Below, one piece after another: positions 1-8,319 of a stretch of 64,000 nt of DNA; the stretch's first letter is position 1; every line of letters begins with the position of its first letter. This stretch comes from Streptomyces sp. R21 (GTDB taxonomy: Bacteria; Actinomycetota; Actinomycetes; Streptomycetales; Streptomycetaceae), in contig NZ_CP163435.1 in assembly GCF_041051975.1 (NCBI RefSeq), forward strand, positions 992,001 to 1,056,000, read 5' to 3'. A program made the translations under genes and the position numbers. Below the pieces are notes generated by a model, which made no database searches, was not told the DNA's origin, and saw only the letters and a program-made list of their open reading frames with translations.

Positions 1-242
1 ACCTCGATGCGGTCGATCTCCCGGTCCAGATACTCGATCAGGTACTCGCTGGGTTCCTTGTCGCCCAGCCGCTGGTCACACAGCACGTTGCGCAGCACGC
101 TCTGTATCGTGGCCTTCAGACCCCTGCGCGTCCTGTCCTGGAAGGCGCGCTGCGCATCGCCGCAGAGCGGTTGCAACTCCATCTGCTGTCTGGGAAACGC
201 GTCGCCGAACCTCGTATAGGCATCCCGCAAGTCGGGATCCAC
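1..242 (-). CDS. partial protein of unknown function (C-terminal part off the left edge)
   Basis: On the minus strand a GC3-biased frame stays open from 299 down to the window edge, and a TGA at 300-302 closes it upstream. The encoded residues read like a soluble, charged, helical protein (for example ELEPKGLLDLVDPD and EYLIEYLDREIDRIE). I do not recognise the family. No ATG lies near the upstream stop; the first in-frame GTG is at 240-242 and the first ATG at 180-182, so the true start is uncertain. Because coding character appears to extend above the GTG, a non-canonical start or a 5'-truncated gene is possible. AGA and AAA codons make it slightly less streptomycete-like than its neighbours. 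Confidence 0.4.
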   Translation of the reverse strand, partial: MDPDLRDAYTRFGDAFPRQQMELQPLCGDAQRAFQDRTRRGLKATIQSVLRNVLCDQRLGDKEPSEYLIEYLDREIDRIE

Positions 243-348
243 CAGGTCCAGCAGCCCTTTGGGCTCCAGCTCGACGCTCGCGCCCTCGATCGTTTCACGT
301 CATCCCTGCCGCCTCGTCCGGTGACCTCCCCCGTTGTCCTTCTGGTGA

Positions 349-387
349 CCCGTACGGGGTGTTGCTGGGTACACCCGGCGATACGGG
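349..387. promoter_or_regulatory. imperfect inverted repeat in the leader of the ABC operon
   Basis: CCCGTA (349-354) pairs with TACGGG (382-387), and inside it GGGTGT (357-362) pairs with ACACCC (371-376). It lies about 75-110 bases upstream of the ABC ATPase start. It could be an operator for a dimeric repressor or a leader hairpin. No regulator gene adjoins it on the left side within the window. Confidence 0.35.
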
Positions 388-460
388 TTCTGCGCCCAGT
401 GTGGTCCCGCCGCCGTCTCCGTAGCGTCTTGGACGAGGCACAGGGCGTGCCGGACGGAGA

Positions 461-1255
461 GTGATGACGATGTTTCGCAGGTCGGCACGGAGCACGAATG
501 ATTCGGGACCCGCCGGAGAGGCTCTGCGGCTGGTCAAGGTCAGCAAGACCTACGGTTCCGCGGAGAACACCGTGACCGCGCTGGACGGGGTCACCCTCAG
601 CCTGGCGCGCGGCACGTTCACCGCGGTCATGGGGCCTTCGGGATCCGGCAAGTCCACGCTGCTCCAGTGCGCCGCCGGGCTCGACCGGCCCGACAGCGGG
701 CTCGTGCGAGTCGACGGGGCGGAGATGACGGGCGGCGGCGAGGCGGCGCTGACGAAGTTCCGGCGCAGCCGGATCGGCTTCGTGTTCCAGCAGTACAACC
801 TGCTCCCTACGCTCACCGTGGCGCAGAACACCGTCCTGCCGCTGAAGCTGGCGCGGCGGCGTATCGACAAGGCGCGGGTCCGGGAGGTCCTGACGTCGGT
901 CGGTCTCGGCGACCGGCTCGGGCACCTGCCCGACCAGCTCTCCGGCGGTCAGCGGCAGCGGGTCGCCATCGCCCGGGCCCTGGTCACCGAGCCCAGCGTG
1001 ATCTTCGCGGACGAGCCGACCGGCGCGCTGGACACCCGCAGCGCGCGGGATGTGCTGCGGCTGCTTCAGGAAGCGGTACGGGTGCACGGCAGGACCGTCG
1101 TCATGGTGACGCACGACCCGGTCGCCGCCTCGTACGCCGACGCCGTCGTGTTCCTGGCCGACGGACGGTTCGCCGGTGGCATGGAGGCCCCGACGGCCGG
1201 CGCGGTGGCAGAGCGCCTCGCCCACCTGGGCGACGACGTGCTGGTGGGGGTGTGA
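461..1255 (+). CDS. ABC transporter ATP-binding protein, LolD/MacB-FtsE type
   Basis: Cytoplasmic ATPase of a two-gene ABC system, 264 aa. It carries a Walker A (GPSGSGKS, about residue 59), an ABC signature (LSGGQRQR), and a Walker B running into the D-loop (VIFADEPTGALD). The 'GALD' form and the pairing with a single FtsX-type permease place it with the LolD/MacB/FtsE ATPases that drive mechanotransmission or extrusion at the membrane rather than classic import. GTG461, ATG464 and ATG470 are all in frame; GGAGA at 455-459 favours ATG464. It is followed after 3 bases by the permease gene, so the two are cotranscribed. Substrate unknown; lipid, peptide or antibiotic export are common for the family. 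Confidence 0.9.
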   Translation: MMTMFRRSARSTNDSGPAGEALRLVKVSKTYGSAENTVTALDGVTLSLARGTFTAVMGPSGSGKSTLLQCAAGLDRPDSGLVRVDGAEMTGGGEAALTKFRRSRIGFVFQQYNLLPTLTVAQNTVLPLKLARRRIDKARVREVLTSVGLGDRLGHLPDQLSGGQRQRVAIARALVTEPSVIFADEPTGALDTRSARDVLRLLQEAVRVHGRTVVMVTHDPVAASYADAVVFLADGRFAGGMEAPTAGAVAERLAHLGDDVLVGV

Positions 1256-1258
1256 GCC

Positions 1259-2569
1259 ATGTTCGCTCTGGCCCTTCGCTCGATCCGCAAGCGCCCCGGG
1301 CGCTTCACCGCGACCCTGCTGTCCGCCTTCCTCGGCGCGGCGATCATCATGACCTTCAACTCCCTGCACGACACGGCGGGACAGCCCGGCGTCGACGCGC
1401 AGAGCGCCGAGTCCCTGTCCACCGCGGCGAACGTGGTGGGCGGCTACGGCACCCTGCTGGTGTTCTTCGCCGTCGCCTCCACTCTCACCGTGAACGTCCG
1501 TCAACGCGCCTCTGAGATCGAGCTGTTGCGCTGCTCGGGGGCGACCCCGGCGCAGATCAAGCGGATGGTTGTCGGCGAGTCGGTGGCGGTCGCGCTGGTG
1601 GGGGCTCTGCTGGCGATCGGTCCCGCCATGCTCGGCGGCCGGGCGCTGCTGGACGTCTTCCAGAACAGCGGTCAGGTCGACCGGTCCGTGGACTACTCCT
1701 TCGGAGTCGTCGCGTTGATGTCGGGCATCGACATCACGGTGCTCGCGGCGGCGGGCGCTGCCTTCCTCGCGGTGCGCCGGGCGACACACGGCCGCCGGAA
1801 CCGCGGCCGGGCCCGGAAGTTCCTCGCCTGCGCCGCCCTGGTCGTCGGCGGCGTGTCGGTCTGCTCGACCTTCGCCTTCTCCGCCACGGCCGCCGCGCTG
1901 ATGGCGCCTGCCGCCTACGGGGCGATCCTGCTGTCCGTCGGGTTCGCGCTCTTCTCGCCGAGGCTGCTGCGGGGCCTGCTCGACCTGCTCCCGCTCTCCG
2001 GGCCGAGTGGCTATGTCGCCGTACGGAACATGCGGCGGCGTGCGGCCGAACTCTCCGGTGTCCTGATGCCGCTGATCCTCTTCACGGCCATCGCGACGGC
2101 GACGCTCTACATGCAGGGAGTCGAGAGCGACGCCATCGCGGCCTCGGGCGTGCCGAAGTCCATCGACGCGAAGAACCTCGAAACACTCAACCTGGTGGTC
2201 GTCGGCATCATCGTGGCCTTCTCCTGCATCATGCTGGTCAACTCCCTGTATGCGGCGACGACTTACCGCACCCGGGAGTTCGGCGGCCAGCGCCTGGCGG
2301 GGGCCACGCCGAACCAGGTGCTCGGGATGGTCGGTGTCGAGGGGCTGATCCTGACGGTCACCGGCGTCTTCTTCGGCACGGTCGCGGGCCTCGCCGGGAT
2401 CCTCCCCTTCACGATCGTCCGCACGGACTCCGTCCTCCCCGACCAGGGGCTGGGGATCTGGCTCTCCGTCGTCGCGGTCGCGGCGGCGGTGACGCTGGGC
2501 ACGAGCCTGGTGACGGCCCGGCGGGCGCTGCGGACACCGGCGGTGGAGGCGGTGGCGCTGGCCGCGTGA
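1259..2569 (+). CDS. FtsX-like ABC transporter permease
   Basis: Membrane partner of the ATPase just upstream, 436 aa. An N-terminal membrane helix (SAFLGAAIIMTF) is followed by an extracytoplasmic segment and two FtsX repeats of hydrophobic helices, around residues 60-165 and 275-430. The cytoplasmic stretch with ELLRCSGATPAQI, and later the matching GGQRLAGATPNQV, is the coupling motif seen in each FtsX half and shows the internal duplication. Length matches the two-domain FtsX permeases of actinobacteria. The last bases, including the TGA, lie inside a perfect 34-bp inverted repeat that also holds the stop codon of the converging regulator gene. Confidence 0.88.
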   Translation: MFALALRSIRKRPGRFTATLLSAFLGAAIIMTFNSLHDTAGQPGVDAQSAESLSTAANVVGGYGTLLVFFAVASTLTVNVRQRASEIELLRCSGATPAQIKRMVVGESVAVALVGALLAIGPAMLGGRALLDVFQNSGQVDRSVDYSFGVVALMSGIDITVLAAAGAAFLAVRRATHGRRNRGRARKFLACAALVVGGVSVCSTFAFSATAAALMAPAAYGAILLSVGFALFSPRLLRGLLDLLPLSGPSGYVAVRNMRRRAAELSGVLMPLILFTAIATATLYMQGVESDAIAASGVPKSIDAKNLETLNLVVVGIIVAFSCIMLVNSLYAATTYRTREFGGQRLAGATPNQVLGMVGVEGLILTVTGVFFGTVAGLAGILPFTIVRTDSVLPDQGLGIWLSVVAVAAAVTLGTSLVTARRALRTPAVEAVALAA

Positions 2570-2637
2570 GTGACATCCGACGGGAGGGAGGGGCAGGCGC
2601 CGCGGCGCCTGCCCCTCCCTCCCGTCGGATGTCACTC
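2568..2637. terminator. bidirectional terminator: perfect 34-bp inverted repeat
   Basis: Bases 2568-2601 are the exact reverse complement of 2604-2637, with only two bases between. The left arm contains the end of the permease stop codon and the right arm contains the stop codon of the minus-strand regulator. A stem this long between two converging genes should stop transcription both ways. No U-tract is present, as is usual in Streptomyces. Confidence 0.85.
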
Positions 2638-3627
2638 GTCCCGGTCGAGGAGTCCCGACGTCGCGAGCAGATAGCCCAGTTGGGCCCGGCTGCCGCTGCC
2701 CAGATGGTCGGAGACCTTGCGGATGTGCTCGGCCACGCTGCGGCGGCTCATGCCGAGGCGGCGGGCGATGGCGCTGTCCGTCTCACCGGCGACCACCGCG
2801 CGCAGGATGCTCTGGCGCAGGTCGGTGGTGACGACCGGGCTGCGCTGCGCCGGGTCCTCGGCCCGCACCGGCACCGAGCGCTCCCAGACCTGGTCGAAGA
2901 ACCGGACGACGAAGCGCACCACGGCGGGGTCCCTGATCTGCAGCGCTCCGGCGCTCGCGTCCTCGGACAGCGGGATGAAGGCGACTTCCCGGTCGCAGAC
3001 GATGACGCGTTCGAGGATCTCGGCCAGCGTGCGCACCTCGGCGCCGGCGGCCGTGACCTGCTCGATGTAGGCCATCGTCGGCCGGTGGGTGTAGACGGTG
3101 TGCTGGTAGATGGTGCGCTGGCGCACGCCCCGGCCGAGCGCCCGCAGGTCGCGGCCCAGGGCGTCATGGAGCGCCGACTCCGAACGCCCGCCGCCCGGTT
3201 GGGCCGTGAGCAGTTCCTTGCGGCAGCCGCCGACCGCCACCTCCAGGGCCGCGTTGATCGCGGCCTTCCCGGTCAGCCGGACCGTCAAGGGCTGTGCCGC
3301 GTCCTGCTCCTGGGAGTACACCGACTCGAAGGAGGCCAACCGGGCCTGAACCGCGCGGAGTTTCCTGCGCTGCTCGGCCATCTGGTCCTCGATCGGGCCC
3401 ACCACGGCGAATCGCGCCCCCTCCGGTGGAACGGGCACACAGAACCCGGGCGCGTCCTCGTCGTCCACGACGAGGTGGAGGTCGTACAGGCAGCGCGGTA
3501 TCGCGTCGCGGCGCACGCGCCCCTCGCGCAGGGCGGTGCGGTAGGCCAACAGGGCCTTCTCGCACGGCCTTTCGGGGCACGATTCGTCGCAATCCGGGGT
3601 CCGTGCACCGAAATGATCACGCTTCAC
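2632..3627 (-). CDS. LuxR-type helix-turn-helix regulator, probable cluster regulator
   Basis: DNA-binding protein of 331 aa. The C-terminal 60 residues form a LuxR/GerE helix-turn-helix (AGETDSAIARRLGMSRRSVAEHIRKV). The middle of the protein resembles the TrmB/phospholipase-D-like sensor part found in many streptomycete cluster regulators (VRTLAEILERVIVCDREVAFIPL). A Cys-rich stretch (CDESCPERPC) lies near the N-terminus and could bind metal, but this is inference. It starts at GTG 3625-3627 with a TAATCT box 8 bases upstream, so the mRNA may be leaderless. It is divergent from the MFS-PKS-NRPS operon and is its most obvious candidate controller. Confidence 0.82.
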   Translation of the reverse strand: MKRDHFGARTPDCDESCPERPCEKALLAYRTALREGRVRRDAIPRCLYDLHLVVDDEDAPGFCVPVPPEGARFAVVGPIEDQMAEQRRKLRAVQARLASFESVYSQEQDAAQPLTVRLTGKAAINAALEVAVGGCRKELLTAQPGGGRSESALHDALGRDLRALGRGVRQRTIYQHTVYTHRPTMAYIEQVTAAGAEVRTLAEILERVIVCDREVAFIPLSEDASAGALQIRDPAVVRFVVRFFDQVWERSVPVRAEDPAQRSPVVTTDLRQSILRAVVAGETDSAIARRLGMSRRSVAEHIRKVSDHLGSGSRAQLGYLLATSGLLDRDE

Positions 3628-3635
3628 AAGTGTGC

Positions 3636-3641
3636 AGATTA
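3636..3641 (-). promoter_or_regulatory. -10 box of the LuxR-type regulator (near-leaderless)
   Basis: Reads TAATCT on the minus strand, 8 bases before the GTG start. No ribosome binding site fits between, which suggests an mRNA with little or no leader. The same TAATCTGCACA string precedes the AfsR-like gene at 26931. Confidence 0.5.
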
Positions 3642-3686
3642 CATTCGTGAGCCGCTGCCCCGGGGGTCATTTCGATGCCGCCTGCC

Positions 3687-3692
3687 TAGCGT
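3687..3692 (+). promoter_or_regulatory. possible -10 box for the biosynthetic operon
   Basis: TAGCGT, a common streptomycete -10 form, in the divergent region between the regulator and the cluster operon, about 70 bases before the small leader frame at 3760. No convincing -35 was found, so an activator may be needed. Confidence 0.35.
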
Positions 3693-3759
3693 GCCGGGAG
3701 ACCGTTCCACATCAGGTGTCCCAGCTCGGGCGCCCTTGTGTTCGCGAAGGAAGTCACTC

Positions 3760-3810
3760 ATGTCCGAGTCCGCACGGCACGACGGTGTCCTGGCCCCGGA
3801 GTGTCCGTGA
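3760..3810 (+). CDS. 16-residue leader peptide candidate, coupled to the MFS gene
   Basis: ATG at 3760 is preceded by a strong AAGGAAG site (7-base spacing) and encodes MSESARHDGVLAPECP. Its TGA overlaps the proposed GTG start of the transporter (GTGA, 3807-3810). The start signal is better than that of the transporter itself, so the frame is likely translated and may couple translation into the operon. I do not recognise the peptide. It could also be a coincidental short frame. Confidence 0.45.
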   Translation: MSESARHDGVLAPECP

Positions 3811-5135
3811 CGCCCGACGTGGCGGCGACCCGCGAGCGCAAGTACCGGATCCTGGTGGCCGGTTACGCGATCTCGTCCTACGGCAGCTTCCTCAACATGG
3901 TGGCGCTCAACCTGTATGTGTACGCCATCACCGACCGGGCGCTGGCCGTCGGCGTGTTCATGGCCGTACGGCTCGCGGCGGGCTTCGTGGCGGGGCTGCT
4001 CGCCGGGACGATCCTGGCCCGCTGGTCGGCGAAGGGCACCATGTTCTGGGTGAACCTGGTGCAGGCGGCGGCGCTGCTGCTCCTGATCACGGCGCCCGAG
4101 GGGCTCCGTACAGCCGCGGTGTTCGCCGTCTCGGCGGTGGCCGGGGTCACCGGCACCCTGTTCATGGTCGCCTTCCGCGGTACGGTCATTCCGGACGTCG
4201 TCGAGGAGAGCCGCCGCACCTGGGCCAACTCGCTGATGGTCAGCTGGCGTTCGATGGCGATGGTGGCGGGGTTCGCGTCGTCGGGTGTCGTGGTGTCGCT
4301 GCTCGGCTACACCGCCGCCTTCCTCGTCGACATGGCCACCTTCCTGGTCTGCGCCGCGACCGTGGCCCTGCTTCCGGCCTCGCCCCGCACCACGGAGCGG
4401 GCCGACGACGAGAAGGGGAGCGGCGACGAGAAGCCGAAGCGCCGACTGCCCGCCGCGGTGATCGCGGTGGCCGCCGCACCCGTCCTCGGACTGATGGTGC
4501 TGCTGCGCGGCGTCGACGCCCTGGGCTCGTCCTCCCACAACGCGGCCCTGCCGGTGTACTCGACCGATCTGGACACCGACAGCCCCGCCGTGTTCGTCAG
4601 TGTCTTCTGGTGCGTGTGGGCATTGGGCAACGTCCTGGTGCAGCAGGTGATCCAGCGGTACACGAAACGGACCGGGCGGGCCGTCGGCGCGCTGGGCTTC
4701 GGGATCGGCACCATAGCGATGTCCGCCGGGTTCATCCTGGCCTTCGCCGGGTTCCCCTGGGTCGTGACGGTGCTGGTCGCCCTGGTGGCGGGCGCGGCCG
4801 ACGGGCTCACCGAGGTGTCGTACACCTCCCATCTCCAGGGTCTGCCGGACGCCTTCCGTACCCATGCCTTCGGGCTGTCCGCCACAGTGGAGAGTCTCGG
4901 CTTCGGCGTCGGCATGATCGCGGTCGGCGCGGCGCTCGATGTCTTCAGCCCGTTGTCGGTCGTGGCGGTCGCGCACGGCGCGGCCATCGCCATCGCCGTG
5001 GTGTTCGTGGCCCTGGTGCTGAGACAGCGGACCGGCAGCGAAGCCCTGTCGGAGCACACGTCGGAGAGGGGGAACTCGGGTGCGGGACCGGCGTGTGGCG
5101 GTCATCGGGATGGCGCTGAGGTTTCCGGGGGCTGA
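3807..5135 (+). CDS. MFS exporter of the PKS-NRPS cluster
   Basis: Inner-membrane transporter, 442 aa from GTG 3807, with 12 predicted hydrophobic segments in two groups separated by a charged loop (ERADDEKGSGDEKPKRR, about residues 195-212). It resembles the MFS_3/enterobactin-exporter group of proton-driven drug and siderophore exporters. GTG 3807 was chosen because GGAG at 3798-3801 is well placed and the conserved part starts at RKYRILVAGYAISSYG; an earlier in-frame GTG at 3738 would add 23 unlikely residues. The 3' end overlaps the PKS gene by 56 bases, so it belongs to the biosynthetic operon and probably exports the product. Confidence 0.88.
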   Translation: MTPDVAATRERKYRILVAGYAISSYGSFLNMVALNLYVYAITDRALAVGVFMAVRLAAGFVAGLLAGTILARWSAKGTMFWVNLVQAAALLLLITAPEGLRTAAVFAVSAVAGVTGTLFMVAFRGTVIPDVVEESRRTWANSLMVSWRSMAMVAGFASSGVVVSLLGYTAAFLVDMATFLVCAATVALLPASPRTTERADDEKGSGDEKPKRRLPAAVIAVAAAPVLGLMVLLRGVDALGSSSHNAALPVYSTDLDTDSPAVFVSVFWCVWALGNVLVQQVIQRYTKRTGRAVGALGFGIGTIAMSAGFILAFAGFPWVVTVLVALVAGAADGLTEVSYTSHLQGLPDAFRTHAFGLSATVESLGFGVGMIAVGAALDVFSPLSVVAVAHGAAIAIAVVFVALVLRQRTGSEALSEHTSERGNSGAGPACGGHRDGAEVSGG

Positions 5136-8100
5136 GACGCCCGAGGAGTACTGGCACGACATCGCGACCGGCGTGTCGCATGTACGGCCTTTCACGCAGG
5201 CCCAGTTCGCGGCTGCGGGCATCCCGGGGGACGTGTATGGCGACCCGGACTTCACCGGCGCCAGCGCGCTGCTGGACAACGTCGACGGGTTCGACGCCGG
5301 GTTCTTCGGGATGAGCGGGCGCGAGGCCACGCTGACCGATCCGCAGCAGCGGCTGTTCCTGGAGTGCGCGCACCACGCGCTGGAGGACGGGGGTTACGCG
5401 GGGTCCGGCGATCGCGTCGGGGTGTACGCCAGCATCGGCTACCGCCTGTACTCCCTGCACAGCTACCTCGCCTCCAACATCCGCGACCTCGGCGGTGACG
5501 ACTGGATCTCGGTGAAGCAGATCCAGGTCGGCAACTACCCTGATTTCACGGCCAATCGAGCCGCCTTCCGGCTCGGACTGCGCGGGCCCGCGATCAATGT
5601 GGCCACCGCCTGTTCTAGCGCCCTCGTCTCCGTCCACCTGGCCTGTCAGGCGCTGCTGGCGGGCGACGCGGACCTGATGGTGGTGGGCTCCGCCGCGCTG
5701 CATCTGCCGCAGATCACCGGGCACCGCCATGTGCGGGGGTCCACCATTTCGAAGAGCGGTGCGGTACGGGCCTTCGACGCGGCGGCGGACGGCACGGTCG
5801 GCGGCAACGGCGTGGCCGCCGTGGTCCTCAAGCCGCTGGCACAGGCGCTGGCCGACGGCGACACCGTGCACGCCGTGGTGCTGGGCTCCGCGGTCACCAA
5901 CGACGGTGCGGAGAAAGGCGGGTTCGCGGCTCCGGGGGTCGCGGGCCAGCGCGACGCGGTGCTCCACGCGCTCGACCGGGCCGGCATCGACGCCGACTCG
6001 GTCGGATACCTGGAGGCGCACGGCACCGGAACCCTCAAGGGCGACCCCATCGAATTCGCCGCGCTCACCGAGGCGTTCCGCCGGCACACGGACCGCACCG
6101 GCTTCTGCGCCCTCGGCTCGACAAAACCCGCCATCGGGCATCTGGACAGTGCCGCGGGTCTGGCCGGGCTGATCAAGGCGATCCTGGTGCTGCGCCACGG
6201 CGTCATCCCGCCGCTGGTGAACTTCAGCCGCCCCAACCCCAGACTCGGCGTCGAGGACAGCCCGTTCACGCTGCCGCGACGCGCCACTCCCTGGCCGGTG
6301 AACGGGCCCCGGCGGGCGGGCGTGCACTCCATCGGCATGGGCGGAACCAACGCGCACGTGATCCTGGAGGAGGCCCCGGCACCCGTCGCACGCCCTGCGG
6401 CCACCGCGCCCGTGCCCGCTCTCCTCCCGCTGTCGGCGCAGACCCCCGAGGCTCTGGTGGCGTGCGCGCGGTCCTTCCGCGATGCGCTGGCCGCCCGCCC
6501 GGGCATCGACCCCGCCGATCTCGTGACCACAGCTGCGCTCGGCAGGCGGCAGTTGCGCCACCGGCTCGTGATCACGGCGCCAGTGGACGCAATGGTCGGC
6601 GCGCTCGACGCCTACCTGGCGAGCCCTGAGGGGGCCGACAGGCAGAGATACGTCGTGGGCACGGTGGAGGCCGCAGCAACGCCCGCGTTCGTCTTCAGCG
6701 GTCAGGGCGGGGGCGGTCCCGCGATGGCCGCCGAGCTCGCGCGTCGTTTCCCGGTGGTGGCCGATGCCCTGGAGGAGTGCGCCCGCGTCCACGAACAGGA
6801 GACGGGCGAGCACGTCTTCCTCGACCGGCTCGTCGGCGGCGCCGGGCCCGCGCAGTGGGACACCGCGTTCGCCCAGCCCGCGCTGTTCGCCCTCCAGGTG
6901 GCGCAGGCCCGGCTCTGGCAGCAGTGGGGTGTGCGACCCTCCGCGGTCGCCGGACACAGCGTCGGGGAGTACGCGGCGTTGTGCGTGGCCGGAGCCCTGT
7001 CGGTGGAGGACGGCATGCGGTTGCTGTGCCATCGGGGGCGGCTCATGCAGCGCACGCAACGGGGCGCCATGCTTGCGGTGTTCGCGGGCAGGGATCGTGT
7101 GCGGCAACTCTTCACAGATGTCAGCCAGTTGGCGTTGGGGCCGCTGGAGCTCGCCGTGTCCAACGGGCCCGGACATCAGGTTGTCGCGGGATCCCCTGCG
7201 GCGGTGGAGGCGGCCCGAGAGTGGCTGGCGGCGCATGATGTGAGGGGCGAACTGCTGCCTGTGGACCGCGCCTTCCACACAGCCCTGCTGGACCCCGTGC
7301 TCGACGAACTCCGCGAGGCCGCCGAGAAGACCCAACTCCAGCCCTTGGAGGTCGAGTTCGTCAGCGGACTCGACGGGATGACCCATCCGGCGGGCTGGCT
7401 GCCCGACGCGGACCATCTCGTACGGCAGGCCCGGCACACCGCCGACTTCCATGCCGTACTGCTGACGCTCGCCCCTGCGGACATCCTTGTCGAACTCGGC
7501 CCCGGTGCCCCACTGACCGGAATGGCCCGCCGGGCACTGCCCGACACCCCTTGCGTACCCACCCAGCGCCCCGGGCTCGGCACGGACGCGCTGTGGGCGG
7601 CGGTGGCCCGGCTGCACTGCGTGGGTGTCGCCATCGACTGGGCGGCCCTGCTGGAGGGGTGCGGGGGACGGCGGATCCCCCTGCCCACGTATCCGTTCCA
7701 GCACCGGTCGTACTGGATCGGCCCGCCTCCCCCGGCTCCCCCGACACCGGTGCCGGACCGTACGCCGATGCCGGACCGTACGCCGGTGCCGGACCGTACG
7801 CCGGGAGTCGACACACCCGCACCCGAATCCACTGTGGAGGCCGACGTGAGCGAACACGCAGTACTCGAGCGGGTACTCGATCTGACCGCGCAGCACCTGG
7901 GCCACGATCGGGCAGGCCTGCGAGCCGGGGAGACATATGTCGGCCTCGGCGCCGACTCGCTGCAACTCATCGGCATGCTGAAACAGTTGGAGGGTGAATT
8001 CGGGGTGCGGCTCACTGTGCGGGAGTTCATGGAGGAGGCGGGGACGCCGGGGCTGACGGCACGGCTGATCGCGTCCCGCTCGGGGCGGCCGGAACGGCTC

Positions 8101-8319
8101 TCTCCGGAGCCGGCAGCCACCTCAGCCCCGGCGCCCGCCGAAACCCCCGTTCCAGCCACACCAACCCCATCGAACGACACCGCACCCCCCTCCTACGCCA
8201 CCCGCGCCGAGATCGCCGAACTCGGCCGTCAGATCGACCTTCTCGCCGAGACCCAGGCCACGCTGATCACCCAGCTCTCGGAGGCCGTCGCCCTCCTCAA
8301 CGCCGAGCGGGCCCGATGA
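5080..8319 (+). CDS. type I polyketide synthase module, KS-AT-ACP
   Basis: A single extension module of 1079 aa. The ketosynthase (about 4-430) has the catalytic Cys178 (TACSSAL), His314 (EAHGTGT) and His354 (AIGHLDSAAG). The acyltransferase (about 535-830) has Ser627 in GHSVGEY and an RAFH motif near 730, closest to the HAFH of malonyl-specific ATs. The ACP (about 920-1000) has Ser960 in GLGADSLQ. There is no KR, DH or ER, so the beta-ketone would stay for transamination. There is no loading domain, so the KS must receive a starter acyl group from elsewhere. A Pro-rich linker with 18-bp DNA repeats precedes the ACP, and a helical tail (about 1038-1079) may dock to the next protein. GTG start with a GAGAGGGGGAA site; its stop overlaps the next gene (ATGA). 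Confidence 0.95.
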   Translation: MRDRRVAVIGMALRFPGAETPEEYWHDIATGVSHVRPFTQAQFAAAGIPGDVYGDPDFTGASALLDNVDGFDAGFFGMSGREATLTDPQQRLFLECAHHALEDGGYAGSGDRVGVYASIGYRLYSLHSYLASNIRDLGGDDWISVKQIQVGNYPDFTANRAAFRLGLRGPAINVATACSSALVSVHLACQALLAGDADLMVVGSAALHLPQITGHRHVRGSTISKSGAVRAFDAAADGTVGGNGVAAVVLKPLAQALADGDTVHAVVLGSAVTNDGAEKGGFAAPGVAGQRDAVLHALDRAGIDADSVGYLEAHGTGTLKGDPIEFAALTEAFRRHTDRTGFCALGSTKPAIGHLDSAAGLAGLIKAILVLRHGVIPPLVNFSRPNPRLGVEDSPFTLPRRATPWPVNGPRRAGVHSIGMGGTNAHVILEEAPAPVARPAATAPVPALLPLSAQTPEALVACARSFRDALAARPGIDPADLVTTAALGRRQLRHRLVITAPVDAMVGALDAYLASPEGADRQRYVVGTVEAAATPAFVFSGQGGGGPAMAAELARRFPVVADALEECARVHEQETGEHVFLDRLVGGAGPAQWDTAFAQPALFALQVAQARLWQQWGVRPSAVAGHSVGEYAALCVAGALSVEDGMRLLCHRGRLMQRTQRGAMLAVFAGRDRVRQLFTDVSQLALGPLELAVSNGPGHQVVAGSPAAVEAAREWLAAHDVRGELLPVDRAFHTALLDPVLDELREAAEKTQLQPLEVEFVSGLDGMTHPAGWLPDADHLVRQARHTADFHAVLLTLAPADILVELGPGAPLTGMARRALPDTPCVPTQRPGLGTDALWAAVARLHCVGVAIDWAALLEGCGGRRIPLPTYPFQHRSYWIGPPPPAPPTPVPDRTPMPDRTPVPDRTPGVDTPAPESTVEADVSEHAVLERVLDLTAQHLGHDRAGLRAGETYVGLGADSLQLIGMLKQLEGEFGVRLTVREFMEEAGTPGLTARLIASRSGRPERLSPEPAATSAPAPAETPVPATPTPSNDTAPPSYATRAEIAELGRQIDLLAETQATLITQLSEAVALLNAERAR
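7744..7803 (+). repeat. 18-bp tandem repeat, about 3.3 copies, coding the AT-ACP linker
   Basis: Units at 7744-7761, 7762-7779 and 7780-7797 differ at only a few positions and are followed by a partial copy. Each encodes a TP(V/M)PDR hexapeptide. The length is a multiple of three, so copy-number change would keep the frame. Confidence 0.85.

Noticed and set aside
116..2635. Very long minus-strand open frame opposite the ABC transporter genes
   Set aside because: It is antisense to clear ATPase and permease genes, has low-complexity Arg/Gly/His composition and no domains; high GC makes such shadows common. The same applies to long antisense frames at 3639-5330, 4945-7965, 9765-11912, 12534-13880, 13898-15787, 16045-17880, 17505-19118 and 28266-29840.
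2566..3810. 414-codon plus-strand frame over the LuxR regulator
   Set aside because: Antisense to a good LuxR-type gene. Only its last 16 codons have a real start signal and are reported separately.
7744..7803. CRISPR-like repeats
   Set aside because: Units are 18 bp, contiguous, without spacers and in a coding frame.
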